Positions 1-7,223 of a stretch of DNA of 11,774 bases are shown here, one piece after another. This DNA is from an uncultured Bacteroidota bacterium (lineage in GTDB: Bacteria > Bacteroidota > Bacteroidia > Chitinophagales > Chitinophagaceae): positions 1-11,774 of the forward strand of contig CAIWHI010000399.1 in NCBI GenBank assembly GCA_903912435.1, given 5' to 3'. A program made the position numbers and the translations under genes. Every line of letters begins with the position of its first letter. The first letter of the stretch is position 1. The notes under the pieces were generated by a model. It had not been told where the DNA came from. It saw nothing but the letters and a program-made list of their open reading frames with translations, and made no database searches.

Positions 1-1
1 T

Positions 2-1093
2 CCATTCAATGGTATCCCTGCTTACCAGATTACCGGTACTTATGGCGATAAATTATTGAAACCTGAACAAACCCGTGAATTTGAAATTGGTACTGATTTG
101 TCTTTCTTTAAAAACAGGATTACTACTTCTTTTACTTATTACAACTCTCTTTCTCATAACCTTATTACTGCTGTTCCTTTACCTCCTTCTACCGGGTTCA
201 CACATACTTATATAAATGTTGGTGATATAGCTAATAAGGGTGTTGAGTGGACTTTGAGAGGTACACCAATAGCTACCAAATATGGTTTAAAGTGGGATTT
301 GTTTGGTACCTATACGCATAATACAAGTAATGTAAATAGCCTTACCAGCAATGTTGACCACGTAGTAGTTGGTGGATTTAACGGTATGGATATTGTTGCA
401 GCGGTAGGTCATCCTTTCGGTACCTTCTATGCAAATGATATTCAGACCTGGACCGACCCAAAAACTGGCATCGTTCATGATGTAGTTAACTCTGCTACCG
501 GTTTACCTGTAGCAACTAAGACTCCGAAATATTTGGGTTCTTACCAGCCTAAGTTTATTGCTTCATGGGGTACTGAAGTTACTTACAAGGGACTTAAGTT
601 ACACGCATTGTTCACAACTAAACAGGGTGGCCAGTTCTATAGCCGTACTAAATCTACTATGGACTTTAATGGTACTTCTCAGGAAACAACAGTTAATAAT
701 AGGGAAGCTTATGTATGGAGTGGTTCTGTTTACAATGTGCCAAATACCAATATCTATCTGCCAAATACTACAAAGTTCCTTCCTTATACTTATTATACAT
801 CAATTGAGGGTCAAAACCTTCCTGGTCGTTTCTTAGTTGATGCAAGCTATATCAGGTTGCAGGAGTTATCATTGTCTTACCACATTCCTGAGAAATACTA
901 TAAGAAGACTCCATTTGGTGGTCTTGAAGCCGGTATATTTGGTAATAATCTGGTTTTGTGGACTGCTAAAAGTAACAAATATGATGACCCTGAAGAAACT
1001 TCAGCAGGTGCAACAGGTAATGGACAAGGATTTAACTTTACTGCCCGTCCTTCTTTAAGGAATTATGGTTTCTATGTAAAAGTTCAATTCTAA
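2..1093 (+). CDS. SusC/RagA-family TonB-dependent outer-membrane transporter, C-terminal part (5' end outside window)
   Basis: The frame is open from base 2 to the TAA at 1091-1093, giving 363 codons; the start lies upstream of the window. SusC proteins are usually about 1000 residues, so roughly the last third is seen. What is visible is the outer-membrane beta-barrel: alternating aromatic and polar strands, and the LKPEQTREFEIGTDL segment near base 53, which is typical of SusC barrels. A late strand reads SYIRLQELSLSYHIP, and the protein ends in YVKVQF, with the terminal Phe that the BAM machinery recognises. The plug domain and TonB box are not in view. In the family, SusC forms the TonB-powered channel and SusD is its lid. 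A SusD gene follows after 24 bp, which supports the call. The transported substrate cannot be inferred. Family assignment is secure. Confidence 0.93.
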   Translation, partial: PFNGIPAYQITGTYGDKLLKPEQTREFEIGTDLSFFKNRITTSFTYYNSLSHNLITAVPLPPSTGFTHTYINVGDIANKGVEWTLRGTPIATKYGLKWDLFGTYTHNTSNVNSLTSNVDHVVVGGFNGMDIVAAVGHPFGTFYANDIQTWTDPKTGIVHDVVNSATGLPVATKTPKYLGSYQPKFIASWGTEVTYKGLKLHALFTTKQGGQFYSRTKSTMDFNGTSQETTVNNREAYVWSGSVYNVPNTNIYLPNTTKFLPYTYYTSIEGQNLPGRFLVDASYIRLQELSLSYHIPEKYYKKTPFGGLEAGIFGNNLVLWTAKSNKYDDPEETSAGATGNGQGFNFTARPSLRNYGFYVKVQF

Positions 1094-1117
1094 ACCTTAA
1101 CTCATAAATAATATTAT

Positions 1118-2671
1118 ATGTTTATAAATAAAAAATTGGTTTTTACAGCAGCAGTAGCACTTGTATTAGCTGGTTCATCCTGTAAAAAATACCTTGACGT
1201 TAATACTGATCCTAATGTTTCACAAACAGCTACAGTTCAGACTTTGCTCCCTGCTGCTGAATTGCTTGTAGGTTCTTCTGTAGGTGTAGACCTTCAGATT
1301 ACGGGTAGCATCTGGTCGCAATACTGGACACAAACACCAAATGCAAGCCAATATGTTACTTTTGAGCAATATGCACCGGGTCAGGATGCATTCTTAAACT
1401 CATGGAGTAATCTATATTCAGCTGCTGAGAATTTCTATCAATTATATAACCTTGCTGATACCCTGCATAAGAAACAGTATATGGCAATATCATTATTGAT
1501 GCAGGCTTATACATTCCAGCTTATTAGTGATGGTTGGGGGGATGTTCCTTTCAAACAGGCACTTAAGGGCCAATATGATAATGGCCACCTGATCAATCCT
1601 AAATATGATTCTCAGTTGGTTGTTTATAATGGTATTCTTGCCTATATTGATTCTGCTAATAAACTAATAAATACCGCTGCTACATCCTCAACAGGTGCAC
1701 CTTCCACCGACGACCTCATTTATGGTGGTGACATGGTTAAATGGCAGAAATTCTCTAATACACTTAAGTTGAAAATACTTTTACGCATGTCTGCTGTAAA
1801 TCCTACGGTAGCACATTCTAAGATTACTGCTTTATTTGCAGGATCTACTGCTTCTACTTTTATTGGTATTGGTGATGAAGCTAAAATTTCTTACGGATTT
1901 AGTAGTGCAAATAAAAGTCCTTTATATGCCGAAACAAGTTCAACAGCACTTAGTGGTATCCAAAACCTCGGTGGTAGTAAAACATGTATCGATAGTATGA
2001 ATAGCAATAGCGACCCAAGGGCTGTTATTTTTTATGAGCCAATTTCTTCTGGTGCTGTTGTAGGTATCACACAAAGCCAGTATAATGTTACTATTCCTTC
2101 TACTAGTTATTCTATACCAAGTTTCTATGTAGCAGGAGATAATACATCAACTAACAGTTCAAAATCAACTAATGCACCAGTCAATTTGCTTACTAGTTGG
2201 GAAAGTTATTTCATGCAGGCCGAGGTTGCAGCAAGAGGTTGGGGTGCTACAAGCGCAGCAGAAGACGTTCTTTTTTATGATGGTATTAAGGCAAGCTTTG
2301 GCTACCAATTTTATAGTGATGCGCTAGCGGCTGAATGGGGTCCTACAGCTTATGCCGATTATATTGCTGGTGCTGGTTACTGGACTGTTTACCCAACTGC
2401 CGGTACACTTGCCAACAGATTGAAATTCATCATTACCCAGAAATGGTTTGCTATGTGTGGCAACCAGGGTTTTGAAGCATGGTCTGAATTACGTCGTACA
2501 GGATATCCTGACTTCCTGGTTCATCCGGTTAATAGTCTTATCGGTACTAACCGTCCATATCGCTATATGTACCCAACAACAGAAAGTTCAACAAATGCTA
2601 ATTTCCCAACTTCAGGTGTGGCACCATTAACTTCTAAAGTATGGTGGACTGCTTCAACAATCAATTGGTAA
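1118..2671 (+). CDS. SusD/RagB-family nutrient-binding outer-membrane lipoprotein (SusD-like_2 type)
   Basis: The 517-residue product is normal length for the family. It starts with a lipoprotein signal: basic residues 5-6, a hydrophobic stretch, then LAGSSC with the lipidated Cys at residue 22, followed by KKYLDVNTDPN, which is characteristic of SusD-like lipoproteins. An N-terminal helical region (about residues 95-150, YSAAENFYQLYNLAD onward) fits the TPR-like scaffold. Near the C-terminus, about residues 447-465, GNQGFEAWSELRRTGYP is the conserved segment seen in the SusD-like_2 group. The protein should sit on the cell surface as the hinged lid over the SusC channel and bind oligosaccharide or peptide ligands. 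The ATG at 1118 follows the SusC stop by 24 bp and gives an intact signal peptide. There is no Shine-Dalgarno site, as is usual in this phylum. The ligand is unknown because no hydrolase gene is adjacent. Confidence 0.95.
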   Translation: MFINKKLVFTAAVALVLAGSSCKKYLDVNTDPNVSQTATVQTLLPAAELLVGSSVGVDLQITGSIWSQYWTQTPNASQYVTFEQYAPGQDAFLNSWSNLYSAAENFYQLYNLADTLHKKQYMAISLLMQAYTFQLISDGWGDVPFKQALKGQYDNGHLINPKYDSQLVVYNGILAYIDSANKLINTAATSSTGAPSTDDLIYGGDMVKWQKFSNTLKLKILLRMSAVNPTVAHSKITALFAGSTASTFIGIGDEAKISYGFSSANKSPLYAETSSTALSGIQNLGGSKTCIDSMNSNSDPRAVIFYEPISSGAVVGITQSQYNVTIPSTSYSIPSFYVAGDNTSTNSSKSTNAPVNLLTSWESYFMQAEVAARGWGATSAAEDVLFYDGIKASFGYQFYSDALAAEWGPTAYADYIAGAGYWTVYPTAGTLANRLKFIITQKWFAMCGNQGFEAWSELRRTGYPDFLVHPVNSLIGTNRPYRYMYPTTESSTNANFPTSGVAPLTSKVWWTASTINW

Positions 2672-2708
2672 GTTGTACTTTAATTAATTTATTTAAATAC
2701 TACAGGAA

Positions 2709-3362
2709 ATGAAAAAAATATTAATATTATCACTTGTTGCAGCATTGGTTTATGCAGGTTGTAAAAAGCCCGAAAATACTGTTTCAATTATACATACCTA
2801 TTCTACACCTATCATAACCATTAATGGTTCAATATATTACAGCATTAAGCCAGGGGGTATCTTACCTACCATTAGTGCTACTGCGGTTGATACTTTTTAC
2901 CACACTAATTGTCCGGTTGTAGTTGACCAGAGTACATTGGATGTAAATACACCAGGTTTATATAATGTGGTATTATCTGCAAAAAATCAATATGGTATGA
3001 AAGGTACCAAGAGTGTTTTTGTAGCCGTTACCAATATTTCTGATTCGCTGAATTTATCAGGTTGGTACAATAGGTTAGCCAACCCTAACAGGTCAACTTA
3101 TGTTTCTAAACTTGCCCGTGGTATGTTTATGACCAGTAATATAGGTGGTGTTGATACTACTACACAAGCATCAAGTATTGTTAGTGCTGTTTTTGCAGTT
3201 ACAAGTCCTGCTGATATTGATTTCGGTACACAGTTAACAAGTGCCGGTACGCTTACTACTTCTCAAAATGGTTTAGCTATGGTTCCCGCAGATACTACAT
3301 TTAGCTATGCGTTGGCATTATCTGGTTTTGGTACACAGGTTCGTACTTTTACTAAGCAATAA
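2709..3362 (+). CDS. Small surface lipoprotein with an Ig-like (DUF5011/BT_2262-like) domain, third gene of the SusC/D operon
   Basis: The 217-residue product has a clear lipoprotein signal: KK at residues 2-3, a hydrophobic core, and the lipobox VYAGC with Cys at residue 18. Residues about 25-110 resemble the Ig-like domains of the DUF5011/BT_2262-like kind; the most telling part is the TPGLYNVVLSAKNQYGMKG segment, which is the typical closing pair of strands. Residues 110-217 are Ser/Thr-rich and unassigned. The gene starts 37 bp after the SusD stop and precedes the operon terminator, so it is probably co-transcribed. In SusC/D loci this slot often holds an extra surface glycan-binding or accessory lipoprotein, and by position that is the likely role here. 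The exact family and ligand are inference; the lipoprotein nature and operon membership are well supported. Confidence 0.75.
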   Translation: MKKILILSLVAALVYAGCKKPENTVSIIHTYSTPIITINGSIYYSIKPGGILPTISATAVDTFYHTNCPVVVDQSTLDVNTPGLYNVVLSAKNQYGMKGTKSVFVAVTNISDSLNLSGWYNRLANPNRSTYVSKLARGMFMTSNIGGVDTTTQASSIVSAVFAVTSPADIDFGTQLTSAGTLTTSQNGLAMVPADTTFSYALALSGFGTQVRTFTKQ

Positions 3363-3380
3363 GATATTTTAATATTATTT

Positions 3381-3411
3381 AAGATCCCCGGATATAATAT
3401 CCGGGGATTTT
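3381..3411 (+). terminator. Rho-independent terminator of the SusC/D operon
   Basis: Perfect 10-bp arms, ATCCCCGGAT at 3384-3393 and ATCCGGGGAT at 3399-3408, enclose a 5-nt loop. Flanking A/T pairs and one G-T pair can lengthen the stem outward. The right arm runs into a T-rich tract (ATTTTCTATTT). It lies 18 bp after the stop of the last operon gene. Confidence 0.9.
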
Positions 3412-3450
3412 CTATTTCAAGTACCAACCTTATCCATTTTTTTGTGGTTA

Positions 3451-3480
3451 TTGGATTATTCATTTTTTTGTCTAATTTCG
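3451..3480 (+). promoter_or_regulatory. Weak candidate Bacteroidota-type promoter for the GH3 gene
   Basis: A TTG at 3451-3453 is followed after 19 nt by TAATTTCG at 3473-3480, one base from the TAnnTTTG consensus of the -7 element. It lies after the SusC/D terminator and about 155 bp before the GH3 start, so it would give a long leader. The DNA here is very T-rich and chance matches are easy. Confidence 0.28.
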
Positions 3481-3635
3481 TTGAGTATTCAAGATAGGAT
3501 TCTTAGGTTTATTGTGTATTTTTTTTCAATCTGATTCTTCCTGGTTTGAATATTGTCTATTCGTTATCATGAAACCTCAGTGTTTGCCTTTTAATTCTTT
3601 ATTAAAAGTAGTTTTGGTTTTGAATCAATTACCTG

Positions 3636-5135
3636 ATGAAGATTAAGTCCTTCTTAGCTAAGCCATATGCATCAATAATCCATTCGCGTGTGCGGAAGGG
3701 AGCTTTAACAGCAGTTGAAGATCAGCAGGCTATTTTACTTCAATTATTGAAATACGGTAGCCGTACAGTCTTCGGCAAGGATCATGATTTGCTTAATGTT
3801 AAAACGTATGAGGACTACAAAAAGGCTGTTCCTATTCGCGACTATGAAGCTATTGTTCCCTATATAGATAAAATAAAGGCTGGTGAACAAAATGTGCTTT
3901 GGAAAGGCAAACCAATTTATTTCGCCAAGACATCGGGTACTACCAGTGGTGTTAAGTATATCCCCATTACCAGCGACTCCATCTCTAATCACATTGAAGG
4001 GGCCAGGAACGCCTTGCTTTGCTACATGTCAGAGAGTGGAAATACTTCATTTGCCGATGGGAAAATGATTTTCTTATCGGGCTCACCTGAGCTGGAAAGG
4101 GTGGGTGGGATACCTACAGGCAGGTTGAGCGGCATTGTAAACCACTTTATACCCAGGTATCTGCGTGGTAATCAATTACCTTCTTATGAGACCAATTGTA
4201 TTGAAGATTGGGAGGTAAAACTGGATAAGATCGTAGCCGAAACCATGAAGGAGGATATGACCCTAATAAGTGGCATACCACCATGGATACAAATGTATTT
4301 TGATTGGCTGAGTGAGCGGAATGAGGCTAAGAAAATAAAAGAGCTATTCCCCAACCTTCAGGTAATAGTGCATGGTGGGGTGAATTTTGAACCTTATAAA
4401 GCCAAGTTATTGAACAGCCTGGCAGGTCAGGTAGATATGATTGAAACGTTCCCTGCATCTGAGGGTTTCTTTGCTTTTCAGGATATTGTGGGTAAGGAGG
4501 GATTATTGTTGAATACCAATTCAGGTATATTCTTCGAGTTTGTTCCAGCCGGTGAAATTTTTAATGAGCACCCAACCCGCTTATCTTTAGGTGAAGTGAA
4601 AGAGGGTGAAAATTATGCCTTGATTATTAGTTCTAATGCTGGGCTGTGGGCCTATAATATTGGTGATACCGTTAGGTTTGTTAGCATCAATCCTTATAGA
4701 GTGGTTGTAACTGGCAGAACCAAGCATTTTATTTCGGCTTTTGGAGAACATGTTATTGCAGAAGAGGTTGATTATGCTATATATAATGCTGCTAAAGAAT
4801 TTAGCCTCCATATAGTAGAATATACTATTGCGCCGGCTATTCAGGTTATACAAGGTTTGCCCTACCACGAGTGGTTTATAGAGTTTGAAACCGCTCCTGC
4901 TGATATGGACGCTTTTGCTGCTTGTGTAAATAAGTATCTGGTTGAAAAGAATATCTACTATCAGGATTTAATAGATGGCAAGATTCTGCAAACCCTTAAA
5001 ATCAGGAGCATGAAAAAAAATGCCTTTATTGATTATATGAAATCTATAGGTAAATTAGGTGGCCAGAACAAGGTACAAAGACTAAGCAATGACCGCAAGC
5101 TGGCAAATGCCCTTGCGTCTTATATTGCTGAATAA
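3636..5135 (+). CDS. GH3-family acyl-acid adenylating (amido synthetase-like) enzyme
   Basis: The 499-residue product belongs to the GH3 family, named for plant auxin-responsive acyl-acid amido synthetases of the ANL adenylating superfamily. Three ATP-binding motifs are visible in order. The phosphate-binding loop is TSGTTSGVKYIP at residues 99-110. ETFPASEGFF at residues 270-279 corresponds to the plant segment ending in SEGYF. YNIGDTVRF at residues 340-348 carries the ribose-contacting Asp. GRTKHFISAFGEHV at 360-373 is the hinge into the C-terminal domain. The N-terminal YEDYKKAVPIRDYE stretch (58-71) is also typical. The family adenylates a carboxylic acid and commonly transfers it to an amine; substrates of bacterial members are mostly unknown. 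The product looks cytoplasmic, with no signal peptide. It is probably monocistronic, since a terminator lies upstream and a convergent gene downstream. The ATG at 3636 gives the expected N-terminus. Confidence 0.9.
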   Translation: MKIKSFLAKPYASIIHSRVRKGALTAVEDQQAILLQLLKYGSRTVFGKDHDLLNVKTYEDYKKAVPIRDYEAIVPYIDKIKAGEQNVLWKGKPIYFAKTSGTTSGVKYIPITSDSISNHIEGARNALLCYMSESGNTSFADGKMIFLSGSPELERVGGIPTGRLSGIVNHFIPRYLRGNQLPSYETNCIEDWEVKLDKIVAETMKEDMTLISGIPPWIQMYFDWLSERNEAKKIKELFPNLQVIVHGGVNFEPYKAKLLNSLAGQVDMIETFPASEGFFAFQDIVGKEGLLLNTNSGIFFEFVPAGEIFNEHPTRLSLGEVKEGENYALIISSNAGLWAYNIGDTVRFVSINPYRVVVTGRTKHFISAFGEHVIAEEVDYAIYNAAKEFSLHIVEYTIAPAIQVIQGLPYHEWFIEFETAPADMDAFAACVNKYLVEKNIYYQDLIDGKILQTLKIRSMKKNAFIDYMKSIGKLGGQNKVQRLSNDRKLANALASYIAE

Positions 5136-5150
5136 TAGGTGGACGCTTTT

Positions 5151-5786
5151 CTAAAAACTAAAATCTGTTACTTCACTGTCATTTAGGATGAATTCTATAA
5201 AGGCATGGTGTCTTGATTCCTTGCCTTTTACGGTATAGAATCCAGTTATCATATTCCCAGCTTTACTTTGTATACTACTTTTTACAGAGAGGCCATAATT
5301 GCCAAACATCTTCTCATATTTGTGTTGGTGTTTGGCATGGTAGGGGTATACTATTTTATATTCCCTTACCTGGCTAATTTTATCAATGAAGGTATCTAAA
5401 AATGAAAAGATAAATAGCACTGAAGCAACTAGCAGGCAGCCAATAATGGAAACTATATAATAGCCCGCACCAATTCCCATACCCAATGCAGCAGATAGCC
5501 AAATGGAAGCCGCAGTAGTAATGCCATTTACCCGATTATTATTCCTATAAATTAGTCCTGCCCCCAGGAAACCTATACCGGTAACAATATTGGATGCAAT
5601 ACGGTCGGGATTACCGGTGCCTCCTATTATCTGAGAGAATATGGTAAATAAGGTAGCACCCATACATATTAATATTATGGTGCGAAATCCGGCAGACTTG
5701 CTCCGCATTTCCCGCTCAATACCTATTATGCCACCTACCAGTATTGATAGTGCCAGTTTTGTAATTATTTCCTGTTCATTCACCAT
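5151..5786 (-). CDS. MgtC/SapB-family inner-membrane protein
   Basis: With the ATG at 5786 the product is 211 residues. Family hallmarks of MgtC/SapB are present: EREMRSKSAGFRT (24-36) after the first membrane segment, the conserved NPDR (59-62), GIGFLGAG (70-77), and GITTAASIWLSAALG (88-102). About five hydrophobic segments lie between residues 8 and 130, followed by a soluble tail of about 75 residues in the position of the MgtC C-terminal domain. A GTG at 5852 would add 22 residues without membrane or family character, so I chose the ATG. MgtC of Salmonella is linked to growth at low magnesium and to inhibition of the F1Fo ATP synthase; many homologues are uncharacterised, and a magnesium role here is only possible. 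The gene converges on the GH3 gene with 15 bp between stops. Confidence 0.88.
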   Translation of the reverse strand: MVNEQEIITKLALSILVGGIIGIEREMRSKSAGFRTIILICMGATLFTIFSQIIGGTGNPDRIASNIVTGIGFLGAGLIYRNNNRVNGITTAASIWLSAALGMGIGAGYYIVSIIGCLLVASVLFIFSFLDTFIDKISQVREYKIVYPYHAKHQHKYEKMFGNYGLSVKSSIQSKAGNMITGFYTVKGKESRHHAFIEFILNDSEVTDFSF

Positions 5787-5966
5787 GCCAATGTTACTTA
5801 ACGTAAAAGTAATATTAATGGAGCTAATTTTTACACTCTTGAGATGGGACACTAGATTTTCAAAGAGATAATACTTTGTAGAGGCCCCTGTTAAATATTA
5901 CTTAATAGGATGATTTCTGTTAATGCGATTGTTTAATTCCCTATTTTTATAAAAAATAATCAGGTT

Positions 5967-6971
5967 ATGAAATGTAAACTACTACTTGCAATGGCTATGC
6001 TAGGTTCATCCTTTGGGGCCTTTGCCCAGGTTATGCCTTATACATTCTCTTATTATAATCAGGCCTATGTGCCATTGGATTCAGCAACACGCATAGACTC
6101 AGGTGTGATATGGGATGGGGGTACAATGTTTGTTACCCCTGTGGGTTTTCATTTTTTAATAGACACCATAAATTGCCCGGATTTTATTTTTAATGACAAT
6201 ACAGTATTTGCTGATACCGGAAATTTTGTGGATGGATTCATTATTTCAGATGCAGATTTTACCGACCGTGGTATTGATAGCATGATAAAGTCAAAATCAC
6301 CGGTAAGATATAAAGTAACCGGCCCTGCCAAGGAGCGTATTTTTAAGGCAGAATATTTTAGCGCAGGTTTTGATCTCCAATTTCAACAAGGTTTGCCTTT
6401 GACAGATTCTGTTAATTTCCAGGTATGGTTTTATGAAGATTCTGGTACAGTAGAAATCAGGTTCGGTCCTTCATTAGTTTCTGTACCCGATTATTTTCAA
6501 GCTATAGGTCAAGACCTTTCGGGTTATGGTCAGCATGTAGATACTAATGGTAATGGTTATTTGTATGTACTTAAAGGTAACCCTGCCCACCCCACAATGC
6601 AAACGGTACATTTTGTTGGTGGTGCTCCAACCACTTCTTTTAGCGGTTTGGATACCTGGCCACCTAATGGCACAGTATACAGGTATACAAGGAAGAATCC
6701 TATTAATTTAGTTCAGGTGCCGGCTGTGTTTACCGATGAAAACGTTGATGTATTCCCAACAGTATGCACCAATCAGGTTACGGTAAGGTTTGATGGCAAT
6801 GAAACTCCCGACTACAATATAATCTCCATAAGTGGAGAGAATATGAATTTGAAAGGTCAGGTAAATCATGGTACTAACAGGATTGATGTGAGCAATCTGG
6901 CAGTAGGTACCTATCTGTTACATTTGCAAGGTGGTGCCGATAGTAAGGTATTCAGGTTTGTAAAGATGTAA
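5967..6971 (+). CDS. Secreted protein with a T9SS type A C-terminal sorting domain
   Basis: The 334-residue product starts with a standard signal peptide (MKCKLLLAMAMLGSSFGAFA) with predicted cleavage after Ala20. Residues about 260-334 form a type A sorting domain: VDVFPTVCTNQVTVRF, then a central ISISGENM strand, then IDVSNLAVGTYLLHL and a final KVFRFVKM. This domain directs proteins through the type IX secretion system to the cell surface or medium and is cleaved off. The middle (21-255) looks all-beta and rich in Asp, Gly and aromatic residues. A stretch at 149-168 (VNFQVWFYEDSG and following) resembles strands in other uncharacterised Bacteroidota secreted proteins. I recognise no catalytic motif. 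The gene is transcribed away from the MgtC gene, with 180 bp between the starts, and is closed by its own terminator, so it is probably a single-gene unit. Export route is well supported; function is unknown. Confidence 0.87.
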   Translation: MKCKLLLAMAMLGSSFGAFAQVMPYTFSYYNQAYVPLDSATRIDSGVIWDGGTMFVTPVGFHFLIDTINCPDFIFNDNTVFADTGNFVDGFIISDADFTDRGIDSMIKSKSPVRYKVTGPAKERIFKAEYFSAGFDLQFQQGLPLTDSVNFQVWFYEDSGTVEIRFGPSLVSVPDYFQAIGQDLSGYGQHVDTNGNGYLYVLKGNPAHPTMQTVHFVGGAPTTSFSGLDTWPPNGTVYRYTRKNPINLVQVPAVFTDENVDVFPTVCTNQVTVRFDGNETPDYNIISISGENMNLKGQVNHGTNRIDVSNLAVGTYLLHLQGGADSKVFRFVKM

Positions 6972-7012
6972 TTACAGCAACGGTTTATTGCGCCAAAATC
7001 ATAAATTTGTTT

Positions 7013-7053
7013 CACGGCATCAAAATTCTTAGAATTTTGATGCCGTGTTTCTG
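7013..7053 (+). terminator. Rho-independent terminator with a long perfect palindrome, after the T9SS cargo gene
   Basis: The arms CACGGCATCAAAATTCT (7013-7029) and AGAATTTTGATGCCGTG (7031-7047) are perfect reverse complements around a single central T at 7030. In RNA this folds as 16 bp with a 3-nt loop. The right arm is followed by TTTCTG and more T residues. The opposite strand lacks a good T tract, so it probably serves the gene ending at 6971. Confidence 0.88.
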
Positions 7054-7223
7054 TTTTAGGAGGATACCATTATTGAATTGCCATATTGGTGTTAGTCAAG
7101 GTGTTGCCATCATTGTTTTTCGATTGTAAAATGTTGAACATTAAATAAGGCCGATCTAACCAGAATTAATAATTTTCTAAGCCCTTATTTGTATCTTACG
7201 CCCCATAAAATAAGCTATAAAAG

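Noticed and set aside
558..1058. Alternative-frame open frames of 92 and 73 codons within the SusC gene
   Set aside because: They overlap a strongly supported SusC frame and show no recognisable protein features.
5192..5241. Imperfect inverted repeat (ATTCTATA plus AAGGCA arms) as a possible terminator for the GH3 gene
   Set aside because: It lies inside the MgtC coding sequence, has a 6-nt bulge and a 16-nt loop, and no T tract follows.
5787..5852. N-terminal extension of the MgtC-family protein from a GTG start
   Set aside because: The extra 22 residues lack family similarity, and the ATG at 5786 places the first membrane segment at the expected distance.
7058..7126. AGGAGG followed by a short TTG-started frame of about 17 codons
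   Set aside because: Bacteroidota rarely rely on Shine-Dalgarno sites, the frame is tiny and has a non-ATG start, and it lies directly behind a terminator.
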